64,000 bases of DNA, from assembly GCA_030789695.1 (NCBI GenBank), contig CM061142.1, forward strand, positions 800,535,610-800,599,609. The letters run 5' to 3'. Below are positions 9,523 to 20,002 of this stretch, one piece after another (within the stretch, counting starts at the first letter, position 1; every line of letters begins with the position of its first letter). This DNA comes from Scilla litardierei (Eukaryota; Streptophyta; Magnoliopsida; Asparagales; Asparagaceae). The position numbers were made by a program, and so were the translations under genes. The notes under the pieces were generated by a model. It was not told the DNA's origin and ran no database searches. It was given only the letters and a program-made list of their open reading frames with translations.

Positions 9523-11429
9523 CTAATCGACGAGTCGAGCGAGGTCCACTTGCCACAGGACGCCTAGCTCGGACCAAAACTCGGCTTTCTCCTTCATGTG
9601 CACCTCCTGGACGAGGGACAATGCCTCCTCAGCCTCCTTGGCCGACCTCTCGGCGACCACTCGGGAAGACTCAGCGACCGCCCAAGCCACCCTCAGGCTT
9701 CCCACCTTCGAGGTGAGCTCGAAAACCCTGCGTTGGGACCAAAGAGCCTCCCCGCAGGCCGCCTTGGCTGCTCGCTCGGCCGCCTCGGCCCTCAGGGGCT
9801 CCTGCGCAAGAGCCACCTCGAGCCCATCCACCATCTCCGAGCGCCTATGCGCATCTACAGCTAGCGAATACGCCTGCGAGACGAAGGGAATGAAGATCAT
9901 TCAAAAACAAAACAGGGATGCGGGAAGAAGAAAACACGCTTGCTGGATATGCCATATCACGCACTCCGCCAGGGTTGAGGAGCGGACCCTCTCGAGGAGG
10001 GCGCGGTCCCCCGGAAGGGCAGAATACCGTGCCAACTGGAGGACCATGTCGCAGTCCGAGAAGACCGACCCCTAGGCGGGGCCTCTAGGCCGATCTCGAA
10101 CACAGACAGTGCACGTCCTACCTCAACAGGGGTACACTCGGCTTGATGGGTAAGGGGACCTCCGCCAAGGCCTGGGGGCTCGCCCCAGAGGCAACCGGCG
10201 AATCACACGCCACCGAGGGAGCCCTCTCCCCCATCTTCTTCTTCTTCTCCTCGGGCCCTTCAGACCCCGAGTGAGGACGTCTCTTCCTCTCCCCTTGACT
10301 CGCAATCGACGCACGGGTGCCCTGCTCGGCAGCTGCAACGACCCTCCATCTGGGGGTGAGACCGGCGGGGGCATCAAGCGGACCCGCCACCACGGGAGTA
10401 GGTCCGGCCGTAACCAGAGGCAGGGGAGGGGGAACGTCTGACGGCCTCAGCGTCCTGATCAGTGGGTCGGCCACACGGCTCTCCAACTCCACAGTACGAC
10501 GCGGCACATGGCCGGAGGAACTCCCCTGAGCGCCCGGAGCCCCTCGACAAATGAGTTGGAGCACGTCACGACTGAACTCCCGACCCGCCATGTCTGCAAA
10601 AGAGAGGGAAATCAGGGTAAGTGAGGGGGGAAAACAAAATCTAAAAGGGGCCTTTACCAGGGGACCACAAGACTCTCTTGAGGCGGAGGCTGTCTAACAG
10701 GGACCAGACATCTCTCTCCTCTAGACAAGCCTGCTAGAAGCCTGACCGCGGCCCGGTCGAACTCAAAAAGGGATAGCGTCAGCTCATAGGCCCCCAAGTT
10801 CCCCCAACCGGTCAAGATTACATCATCCTCTGGGAAAGTGACAAAGACATAGTCGTTCTTCCAATCACCAACCCAGCGGGGCAAACCCAATAGACATTCT
10901 CTTCCCGCTCCGGGCAAATATGAAGCCATGTCCCCCGAGCAACAACCCGGAATCTGAAACGGTAGAATAAGAGCGGCAAGGTCGGCTCCAACCCGTGCAT
11001 GTGGCAGATCATGATGAAACCGACCAGAGCCAGGACCGACTACGGAGTCAGTTGGCATAATGCCACCACCAAGAATTCCAGGACCCGAATGATGAAGAGA
11101 TGGAGGGGAAAGCGAAGACCCGTCTGGAACATCTCCACATACACCCCGACCTCACGGTTCCTGGGGAAACAGATCATCTTATCCGCAAAGGGAACCCGAA
11201 CACCATACGGGTGAGTGAGGTATTCCGCCCTAATTTTCTCGGCGATGGAATATGGGACAATGGAAGTCGACTCGAGAATCGCCGTAAGGACTCCGGACTC
11301 TCCTGTCCAAGAAGGATCCCCTCGTTGGGCCAAATCTGCAAATAGCAGACCCTTGCCCTTATCAGGGAGCAACCTGGGTTCAGAAGGGCCGCCGAGCCTA
11401 GACGACGGGGTCACTATCCTCAACGCCAT
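9523..11429 (-). pseudogene. antisense accessory gene of a gag-only gypsy element (Transposase_28-like), broken
   Basis: Minus-strand gene convergent with the gag at 1-192. The ATG at 11429 opens an N-terminal part with the GVYVEMFQTGLRFPLH signature of the plant 'putative gypsy-type transposon' domain (Pfam Transposase_28). It continues past an in-frame TAG near 11040 and a frameshift near 10870 to about 10658. A 64-base intron with GT-AG ends (10594-10657) leads to a charged low-complexity exon (KRRPHSGSEGPEEKKKK). A CAG acceptor at 9874 leads to an alanine- and glutamate-rich coiled coil to about 9523. Such antisense accessory ORFs are described for Tat-lineage gypsy elements; their role is unknown. 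Probably no longer translated intact. Confidence 0.75.
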
Positions 11430-11591
11430 CGCCAATCGAACAAACCGGAAGCAAGAGCAAGAGAAGGGGATAACCTTGCGAAGTTTGAAGATGAGAGCAT
11501 TGAAAGGTGGAACGAAGAGGAACTTGCCAGCAAAGAGAGAGCGGAAGCCGAATCAGGAAACACAGAAAAAAGAAAATCCAAACCCCAACGG

Positions 11592-11598
11592 TTTTATA
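11592..11598 (-). promoter_or_regulatory. candidate TATA box of the antisense gene
   Basis: TATAAAA on the minus strand, about 165 bases upstream of the ATG at 11429. It lies in the internal region, not in the LTR, so the antisense gene may have had its own promoter. Confidence 0.4.
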
Positions 11599-11828
11599 CG
11601 GAAATCAATTTCGAATCCAAGCCGTTCAAAGGGAGACGTGTGGCGACATCTTGCGGAAGGCGGCACTTCGAATCCCACTCCCTAAGCGCAGGAGAATTCC
11701 AACCTGACATCACCATGATGGTTTCCATTTAATGCACCGCCTCGACTAACGTGCTCATCAGATCCACATGAATCACATCCCTCGGACCGAACCGTCGAAA
11801 TCCGAACGGCCCGAGTGATGTGGGCAAT

Positions 11829-12710
11829 TGATATGACCCTCCCAAAATGGGCTAAGACGGAATGGGCCGAGCCCATGATCCGAGCCCATGGGCCAAGATG
11901 GGGATTAGGCCCCGGCCTAAAAGCCCCATGAAGGCCTCGAGCCATGGCGACCCCAGACTGACATGGAGGAAACCGCTGACCCTTGTAGCTTGAGGTAACC
12001 ACTTCTCCGAATTGCGCCCCTTGTAGCTTGAGGTAACCACTTCACTGAATTGCGCCCACCTTCATTACCATTCAAGAGCCTCATTACGTCCACCTTCATG
12101 GCCCATCAAGGGACGATCAAAGCGGCGGGTACTTGGGACGAGATGGGGGGAGGATGAGGGGACGTGGGCGGTTCAGCCCCTACAAAAGACCCGAAGATCG
12201 AAAGACGAAAGGACCAAAGGCTGAATACTCTACACTCAGGTATTCTTCCTCCAACAACCTTGTCTTCCACCTCACAATTCTCCTCCCTAGCCCGGCTTGA
12301 GGATTCGTGTATCAGTCCCCCGTGAATTGTACTCGATCCCACCGGGCATCCTTCAGATCATATCTTACTTAGGCATCGGAGGGGACTTGGTTGGAACCAA
12401 GGTTCGACCCCCCCCTGACGAGCTTTCTCGTCCGTGCAGGTCAAGGAGACTTCACCCCGCCGAGGCTACCCTTCAGCGCTTCATCCACCGAAGACAAACG
12501 GCCTCGATCCTGAGCTCGCTCGACTCTCCACTCGAGGAGGCTATCGTTCTCTCGAAGCTACCCTTCGGGATACAGACGCACGGATCTGCGCATTCCGGAC
12601 CGAGCGAACGCACCGCTAGCCGATCTCGGAGGACGCACGTGTCTCACGCGCACACGTCGACCTCCGACCCTCGAGACTACCGAACTGTGGTGAGAAAAGA
12701 CCCCGAAACA
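11829..12710 (+). repeat. putative 3' LTR of the left gag-only gypsy element
   Basis: Begins TGATATGACC after a purine-rich GTGATGTGGGCAA and may end at CCCCGAAACA (12710). The part near 12360-12440 (TTACTTAGGCATCGGAGGGG, then a CGTGCAG) is typical of the R/U5 region of plant gypsy LTRs. The matching 5' LTR lies left of the window, so both ends are estimates. Confidence 0.5.
11980..12056 (+). repeat. 38-bp tandem duplication in the LTR
   Basis: CCTTGTAGCTTGAGGTAACC followed by an 18-base tail appears twice in a row with two or three differences. Confidence 0.8.
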
Positions 12711-12747
12711 TATACTTACATATGTACACACACACACACAAATGGGC

Positions 12748-13109
12748 ATCAGCTAGCCAAGGAGGAAATTTACTCATTGGCTAGCGTCAACCCCCCACCC
12801 CTCCTATTTTTTCCTTCGATGCAAACTGTTTATTTGTATCTTTTTGGTCTAAAATCCAAATTCTCATTTTTAAAATGACTCCAAGGAGTTTTGCTCATTC
12901 ATCCACTTGTCATAAGTTTAACAATTTCGTCTTAACAAAACTTTTTGCAATTGTTAGATGAATGACCAAAACCCCTAACGTTCACCTAAAAATTGGGTTT
13001 TTGGGCTTTTAAAACATGATGAACAAATCGAATGGTTCCGATCATCGAAAAAGGAAGCCAGTGTTTGCGTGATCTACCGAGGAGGAAATTTCCTCTTTGG
13101 CTAGCTGAT
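12748..13109. mobile_element. MITE-like element with 24-bp terminal inverted repeats
   Basis: ATCAGCTAGCCAAGGAGGAA (continuing TTT) at 12748 is mirrored at 13086-13109 with one mismatch. The interior is A+T-rich and non-coding, 362 bp in total. The left end also folds on itself (GCTAGCCAA/TTGGCTAGC). No clear target duplication. Confidence 0.45.
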
Positions 13110-13837
13110 ACACATATTGCTCATACACACACACGCGCGCACACACACATGTATGTATGTATGTGTACAGAAAAATTAACAGCATAAGAAAATGCATATG
13201 CTACATCACATTTTCATTATTTTTTGAGTTTCTAGGTTAATGGTCATCATACTAAAAATCAAGTGAATCTCTCATGTTTGCCCTTCGATCAGATTGTTAC
13301 AAATTCAAAGTCTCAGATCAATACAACTTTTAGTAATAAGTCGATTGATGATTAAAGAGCTTAGGGTTCAACCAATATTTTGGAGCTTTGAGGTTTTAGA
13401 ATATGTGTAACAATCCCAAAACTTTCAAACAAATAAATAAATCACTATCTTTCGGCTAGATACATATGAGTTATTATTTATGTTTTCTTAATGTAGGAAA
13501 TTTTCGGTATGTTGTCGCACAAAAGCATACTAGAATTTTTTAAAAATATTTTAAGATTGTTGTACACAATTTAAAATCCCAAATATTAGGTGAACCCTAG
13601 GAGATTTGACCATCAATCACTTCATTACAAAAAGTTCTATTGTTGAGAAACTGTTTGATTTGTAACAATCAGATTGGGGATCATATAGCATTGGATTCAA
13701 CTGTCTTTTGGGGGTAGATCATTTATTATGTGTAGCTCACTACATGATAAAGAAAATTTGAAAAAAAGAACTAAAAAAGGTGTATTGGCATTGCTTAGGA
13801 AATTTTTCCAATACTATTGAGCAAATACCTTATTCTG
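13110..13837. other. A+T-rich intergenic sequence with CA/TG microsatellites
   Basis: Contains a mixed CA, CG and TATG simple repeat at about 13120-13165. No coding frame or known element seen. Confidence 0.5.
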
Positions 13838-14872
<1,035 letters not shown>

Positions 14873-15403
14873 GTCTGGTGAACAATAGAATAATCCAGTG
14901 TTTTGCGTCATATCAATTTCTATCGTAGCTATTATTGCTTTTCTCGGATCCTTTCTCCAACGTCTATCTATTATTACCGATAGGACTTTTGTCCCCAATT
15001 CTATTCGCGCTAATCCTTTTATTCCTACTACAATCATTCCTATGTGAACTAAAGTTTTTCCTGATTGTTTTAATTTATTTATGGTTTCTTTGGAAATGAT
15101 TCGTATATGTACTGGTTCTGTAGTTGCTGAGATGACCTCTTCCCTACTGACTCGAATTAACTGTGTTTGCAAATTTAGAGGTCCTACTCAGTACAATACC
15201 TTTGGGTTCAATAACGATATCTGATTTGTATTGTACAACACTAGGTTCTTATTTACATCAATTATGTCTTCTAATATTCTTTCTGATGTACTAGGCATAC
15301 TAAAACTTCTTCGTGGCATCATTCTATTTAAGAAACTAATGTTTCCTATTTCTGCTAATTCTGACCTAGATTGATCCGTTAGGGTTCGACTCGATCTGAA
15401 CAT
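14873..15403 (-). pseudogene. endogenous viral ORF3, N-terminal movement-protein part (truncated)
   Basis: The ATG at 15403 overlaps the end of ORF2 by 38 bases. The frame shows a movement-protein-like region with the GTKVL and FYCSPD motifs typical of Caulimoviridae cell-to-cell movement proteins, which in these viruses form the start of the large polyprotein. One in-frame TGA lies near 15185. The frame then enters host repeat sequence at 14873, removing the remaining polyprotein. A frame continuing into the TTTATT repeat is chance. Confidence 0.7.
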
Positions 15404-15719
15404 CTTTGTTCTTAAAGCCAAAAGTCTGCAATCCTGTTTTCTTTTTCTTTTCACCGCTTGTTATCGGTGTTTTTCCTAAATTTAATGTCTGGAGTTTTGT
15501 GATTACGTCGTCTAATTCTGGCGATGGTTTTATTTGGACTTGTAACAGCCTGTCAAGTTTATCACTAATGTCTACCAATAGTGCTATGATTAAGTTGTGT
15601 TGCTTAGGATATATTCTATCACACTGGCTATTTCCTACGTGTATTGTTAGGCCTATGGGTTCTGGGTTATATTTTTCTACGTTTTTCAAAGCTTTAATAT
15701 AATTGGGATTTTCTTCCAT
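15366..15719 (-). CDS. endogenous viral ORF2 (small virion-associated-type protein)
   Basis: An intact 117-codon frame begins three bases after the ORF1 stop and overlaps ORF3. Position and size match ORF2 of badnaviruses and tungrovirus (110-130 codons), a basic protein linked to virions. The C-terminus is lysine-rich (GEKKKK). Assignment rests on position and size, since I see no diagnostic motif. No promoter remains to express it. Confidence 0.55.
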   Translation of the reverse strand: MEENPNYIKALKNVEKYNPEPIGLTIHVGNSQCDRIYPKQHNLIIALLVDISDKLDRLLQVQIKPSPELDDVITKLQTLNLGKTPITSGEKKKKTGLQTFGFKNKDVQIESNPNGSI

Positions 15720-15722
15720 CTA

Positions 15723-16385
15723 TTATCCATTTACTATATTTTTTACTTCAGTTACTATGTTTTCTATTTTCCTAATACTGGTTTTTAACTCTCTTTTAGT
15801 TAATTCTACATGTTCTTGTTGAACCTTAGTAACTTGTTCAAGATCTTCTAACCCTTTTAGTCTTGTGATTATGTTATTATTTTGGCTTTTTATGTAATCC
15901 AAAATTTGCTCTATTTTAAGTAAAATTTTATTTTTTGTTACGAGGTTATCGTGGACTATTTCCCACAATTTTCTATTTTTTGTTTCTATTATTTCTAAAG
16001 ATTGTGCTAAGTTTATTTGAAAATCTATTAAGCTATTTAATTGCTTGTTGTCACTATGCAGGCTATGTTTGAAATCTGTTTCAAAAAAGCAAGGAAAGTT
16101 GATACCCTGAGTGTTGACGTTATGTCTTGCCAACTTTGTTTCTAAATTTAAGTAATCAATAGATTGCATAAAGTTTCTAAACTAAGTTCTTACTTGGTAA
16201 TACCTAAGCCTGAGTTCTATCTGCTTCCAGAGTAATTTTGTTTCAACTCTTATCCTTCTTTCGTATTTACCAAAGTGTTTATCAAATATGTAGCTCTGGT
16301 ATAACTTGTACCTATCGGTTTTCTGTTCTATGGTTTCAAAATGATTCTTCACGTTTCGATAATTAGCTACTTCTACACGTTTCAT
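15723..16385 (-). pseudogene. endogenous viral ORF1 with one in-frame stop
   Basis: The ATG at 16385 lies nine bases after the tRNA-Met site. The frame spans 220 codons and is interrupted once by TAG at 16182-16184, after codon 67. The second half is predicted coiled coil (heptads of Leu/Ile with Lys/Glu), as in ORF1 products of tungrovirus (about 24 kDa) and badnaviruses. Its role in those viruses is poorly known. It ends TAA three bases before ORF2. Confidence 0.6.
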
Positions 16386-16393
16386 TCAGGTTC

Positions 16394-16407
16394 TGGCTCT
16401 GATACCA
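16394..16407 (-). other. tRNA-Met primer site of the viral fragment
   Basis: TGGTATCAGAGCCA on the minus strand, an exact match to the plant initiator tRNA-Met complement. In Caulimoviridae this marks map position 1 and the start of minus-strand synthesis. It directly precedes ORF1. Confidence 0.85.
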
Positions 16408-16617
16408 TTTTTAGCTTTTCTTTTTTTCTTTTCTTTTTTTTACTGTAGAAATTTTTTTTACTGTAGCAAAGAGGAAAATAAATCGGAATAAAGACACCCA
16501 CCCCGTGGTTGCTTAAGATGATGTTTTTAAAGAAGATAAAAACGAAATTTCTTACTTCTTATAAGCTGTTTCTCTCATATCCTTGTTTTTAAAATTCTTA
16601 CACTTTATTCCGTTTAG

Positions 16618-16866
16618 GATAGTAAGAATCAAAAATTCAACTGTAGATAAACTAATTTATATCAAGGCCGGTTAGAATCTCTGAAGCAGAACTTCTAAGT
16701 TCCCCGACTAGAACTTCTGTTTTTCCCTTAGCGACATTTCTTGCCTCGGCGGTACTTCACAGCTCTCAAGGGGCCACAATTACAGAGTTTCTGCTTCAGA
16801 GTTTCTTTTCCGATCTAAATATGAAACTAATGTATCTAGAGTTCCCTCTTTTTGATTCTTACTATC
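16618..16866 (-). promoter_or_regulatory. 249-base imperfect palindrome: viral leader stem-loop
   Basis: Outer arms 16618-16635 and 16849-16866 are an 18-bp perfect inverted repeat. Inner arms 16679-16691 and 16789-16801 are a 13-bp perfect inverted repeat. The sequence between them also pairs imperfectly in register. The place, upstream of the primer site and ORF1, matches the large pregenomic-RNA leader hairpin used for ribosome shunting in this family. Confidence 0.65.
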
Positions 16867-16935
16867 TTATTTAGGAAATAAATGTAATAACAAAAACTCA
16901 AGGATATTTCATGTGTTATATCACATGAAATATAT

Positions 16936-17361
16936 GTATGCTAACATTGCAAGAATATTTCATGTGTTACATCACATGTCCATAGTTTTTTTGTTTTTTG
17001 TTTTCAGTTTTTTTGATGTGATCTACACATCATGGATAATCAACATATCAAAACTCAAGTAAATCCATCCATATTTGCCCCTCGATCAGATTACAAATTC
17101 AACGATTTCAAAACAATTGAACTTTTTGTAACGAGCCAATCAATGGTCAATTCTCTTATGGTTTGTCTAATATTTGGGATTTTAACATTTAAAAATGTGT
17201 ACAAAAATCCTAAAGGAATTTTCCTGCGCCGACAACACAGAAACAGTAATCGCCAAGCACGCACATGCGTGCACACACAAAAGTTTTGAATTGTTCTTCT
17301 GATATAGGCCAAGATACATTAGAATTTGACTTGTATAATTGAAAGAAGTTCATGTGATTAG
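16936..17361. repeat. direct repeat unit B, left part
   Basis: Matches 14006-14430 with few differences. Interrupted at 17361 by the copia element, resuming at 21812. A 12-bp-arm hairpin (ATATTTCATGTG/CACATGAAATAT) sits just before it at 16904-16933. Confidence 0.85.
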
Positions 17362-17612
17362 TGTAAAGAGATAACACCATCTCCTCTTCCCAAGGGACGC
17401 ATTGGTTCCCCAACAGACACAACGGTTGGCATCCCAAGGAATGCAACCGTTCATTACCCAAGAGACACCCATTGATATCCCAAGAGTCATACCTGTTGGC
17501 ATTCCAACAGTCACTATGTAATCTATATAAACCCATTGAGGCTAATGAAAATATTATCGGTTTCTCTTATCTCTCTCTCCGATCGTATATCTCCTTCTTC
17601 TATATTTCTTCA
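17362..17612 (+). repeat. 5' LTR of copia element 2
   Basis: TGTAAAGAGATAAC...TTCTTCA. A TATA-like CTATATAAACC is near 17523. Several CCCAAGRGACR-type short repeats lie in the U3. Confidence 0.93.
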
Positions 17613-17624
17613 TGGTATCAGAGC
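17613..17624 (+). other. primer binding site of copia element 2
   Basis: TGGTATCAGAGC immediately follows the LTR; exact initiator tRNA-Met complement. Confidence 0.9.
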
Positions 17625-17661
17625 ATCCTCCCTAACCGGTCGTCCCCTTCGTCGGTATCCA

Positions 17662-19389
17662 ATGGAACTGATCTCTCCCAACCTTAAGTTTCTCATCTCC
17701 AAATTTTCAAATCTCATTACCACCCGCCTTGACTCCACCAACTACATTCTCTGGAAGTCTCAAGTCACCGGCGTTCTCAACGCTCATGGCTTCCTTGGGT
17801 ATGTCGACGGAACTCTATCCTCCCCTTCTCCCACTATACCAGATCCTCGCTCCACCACCACTGAACCTCTTCCTCCTATCCCAAATCCAAAGTTTCAAGA
17901 GTGGTTGATCACTGATCAGCACCTCTGTATTTGTCTTCAAGCAACCCTTACCACCTCCGCCCTTGGTATTATTCTCGGTGTAACGTCCTCTCGTATTCTC
18001 TGGACGAAATTGGAGCAACGTTACGCCATTCTTTCCGAAGGTCACATTGAACTTCTCCAAGACAAACTCAACAACCTCACCATGGAAAACGAATCCATGA
18101 CAGCCTATTTGGACCGTGCAAAGAACATTTACGATCAACTACAAACGGCTGGTCCCGATACTGTCACCACCCGACAAGTTCTCCGACAGACGCTTCACGG
18201 TCTTCCCTCTACTTATAATTCCTTCCGTGTTATGGCTCACAATCGCGGGATACCATACACGGTGGAAGAACTTTGGAGTAGCCTTATTGCTGAAGAAGCT
18301 AATATGCTGTTGCAACGTCACACACCATCTTCCGAGACGTTACCAACCTCCGGGACAACTCTCGTTCCGGTTAACACTTCTGCTCTCTTCACCAACTACA
18401 TCCATCGGGACAACCGCTCAAGACAGTATCGCTCCTACTCGGGACATGTCCCGAGTAATCGTGGCGGTCGTGGACGTGGGGCATCTCATTTGAGTCAATC
18501 TCGCCCTCCATTACTCCCTACTCCAGGCAGATCCCCAGCACAAACCGGGAGATCTAGGCGTCGTATCCCTACCGATCCGACTGGTTGCCCTATTCCATGC
18601 CAAGTATATGGGAAACCAAATCATCACACACTTGATTGCTTCTGGATTCATGAGCATGTCCACAAACCAGAAGCACATGTCTCTCAAAGCACTCCCTCTG
18701 CGGAGACAAACTGGTTTCTTGACACTGGGGCCACTGACCACATCACTTCTACTGCGGGACATCTTGAGTCCTCGACTCCTTACACTGGTAATAAAAGGAT
18801 CACTGTTGGTACTGGGGTTTCTGCTCCTATTGCCAACATTGGCTCCTCTTCTATCCACTCTCTTCGGTCTCCTTTACTTCTTCCTGACATTATCCATGCT
18901 CCTGAGTTTTCTAAAAACCTACTCTCAGTTTACAAATTCACCAAAGATAACAACTGTTTCATTAAATTCTTCTCTACTGGTTTTATTGTTCAGGACATAG
19001 ACACCGGTCAAATTCTTCTCCACGGACCGAGTAGAAATGGGCTCTATCCACTTCATTCGGAACCAGTCTCCTTCTTTGCATCTTCTTCCTCGGGTGATCT
19101 TTGGCACACCAGACTTGGTCATCCAGCTTCTCATGTTGTCTCAAAGATCTCCTCCAGTCTATCTGTAAAGCTGTCTCCCCTGAAGTCGTGTTCTCCAAAC
19201 ATCTGCACCATACACTCCGGAACAAAATGGTGTCGCAGAACGAAAACACCGACATATAATCGAAACAACACTTGCTTTACTTCTAACTGCTTCCATGCCC
19301 AAACAACATTGACCAGATGCAGCAAAGACGGCCGTATATCTAATCAACCTTCTACCATCCTCTACTCAGCAGAACAAGTCTCCTCTTGA
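17662..19389 (+). pseudogene. gag-pol: copia gag-protease, reading into frameshifted integrase
   Basis: The ATG at 17662, 50 bases after the LTR, opens a gag with LDSTNYILWKSQV (copia gag N-terminus) and a UBN2 core. An RG-rich linker follows. The zinc knuckle CQVYGKPNHHTLDC has Tyr in place of the second Cys. The protease motif WFLDTGATDHI is near residue 390 and the pre-integrase motif LWHTRLGHP near residue 515. About 35 residues later the sequence jumps to the DNA of the integrase Glu region in a wrong frame, ending TGA at 19389. The integrase part carrying the first two catalytic Asp residues is missing. Confidence 0.88.
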
Positions 19390-20002
19390 GATTCTACATC
19401 ATCGGCTCCCAGATTATAAGTGGATGCGCAGATTTGGTTGTCTTTGTTTTCCCTGCCTTCGACCTTATGCGGGTGACAAACTTGAGCCACGATCTCAACC
19501 ATGCGTCTTCCTTGGTTATCCGGACAATATGAAGGCCTACAAATGCATGGAGCTAAAAACCAGACGCATCTACCTCACCCGGCATGGTCAATTTGAAGAA
19601 CAGACTTTTCCCTACTTCCAACCAGGCACGAGTCCTCCCGGAACCTCCTCTCCCCAGACGAGTCCTCCTGAGCCCTCTCCTCCCGGACCATCATGTCCTG
19701 AGACTTCTCCGAGACATCCCTGTCCCGATGCCTTCCCCGACACTCCTTTCTCTCCCGCATCCGCTTCCCAAATAGCTACCCCTACTCCCAATACACCCCA
19801 TCTCACTCCTCTTGTTCCCCAGGCAACCTCTCCCACATCTCATAGCCCATCAAACACCGACAACCCATCCTACAGCCTACCTCCCCGATACACCTCCTCC
19901 CACTCCACCTCCAACGAGTTCTCATCCGCCTGCCCCTCTTCCCACTCATCCCATGACTACCCGCTCTATGGTTGGCACTTTCTGCCCTCGCCAACCTCTT
20001 AA
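19206..20002 (+). pseudogene. integrase C-terminal remnant and proline-rich linker of copia element 2
   Basis: In another frame the 19210-19400 stretch encodes the region around the third catalytic residue (EQNGVAERKHR), followed by the integrase C-terminal part with FGCLCFPCLRPY and KLEPRSQPCVFLGY near 19430-19520. It runs into a Ser/Pro-rich linker of about 130 residues, usual between copia integrase and RT. The frame ends at 20002 just as the RT frame starts. Without the missing catalytic part this integrase cannot act. Confidence 0.82.

Larger units (their letters stand above)
14873..16899 (-). mobile_element. endogenous pararetrovirus fragment (Caulimoviridae, badnavirus/tungrovirus-like)
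   Basis: Read on the minus strand: a leader hairpin (16866-16618), a tRNA-Met site (16407-16394), then three successive ORFs with tight spacing. The third begins a movement-protein domain and is cut at 14873 by unit A. Order, spacing and small upstream ORFs match the left end of badna- and tungrovirus genomes. Coat protein, protease and RT are absent. Each of ORF1 and ORF3 carries one in-frame stop, so the copy is inactive. Genus is uncertain. Confidence 0.72.

Noticed and set aside
9180..9864. Plus-strand ORFs opposite the coiled-coil exon
   Set aside because: Shadows of the minus-strand accessory gene with its biased GC-rich codons.
16394..16407. tRNA-Met gene fragment
   Set aside because: Only the 3'-end complement is present, as expected for a primer site, with no tRNA body.
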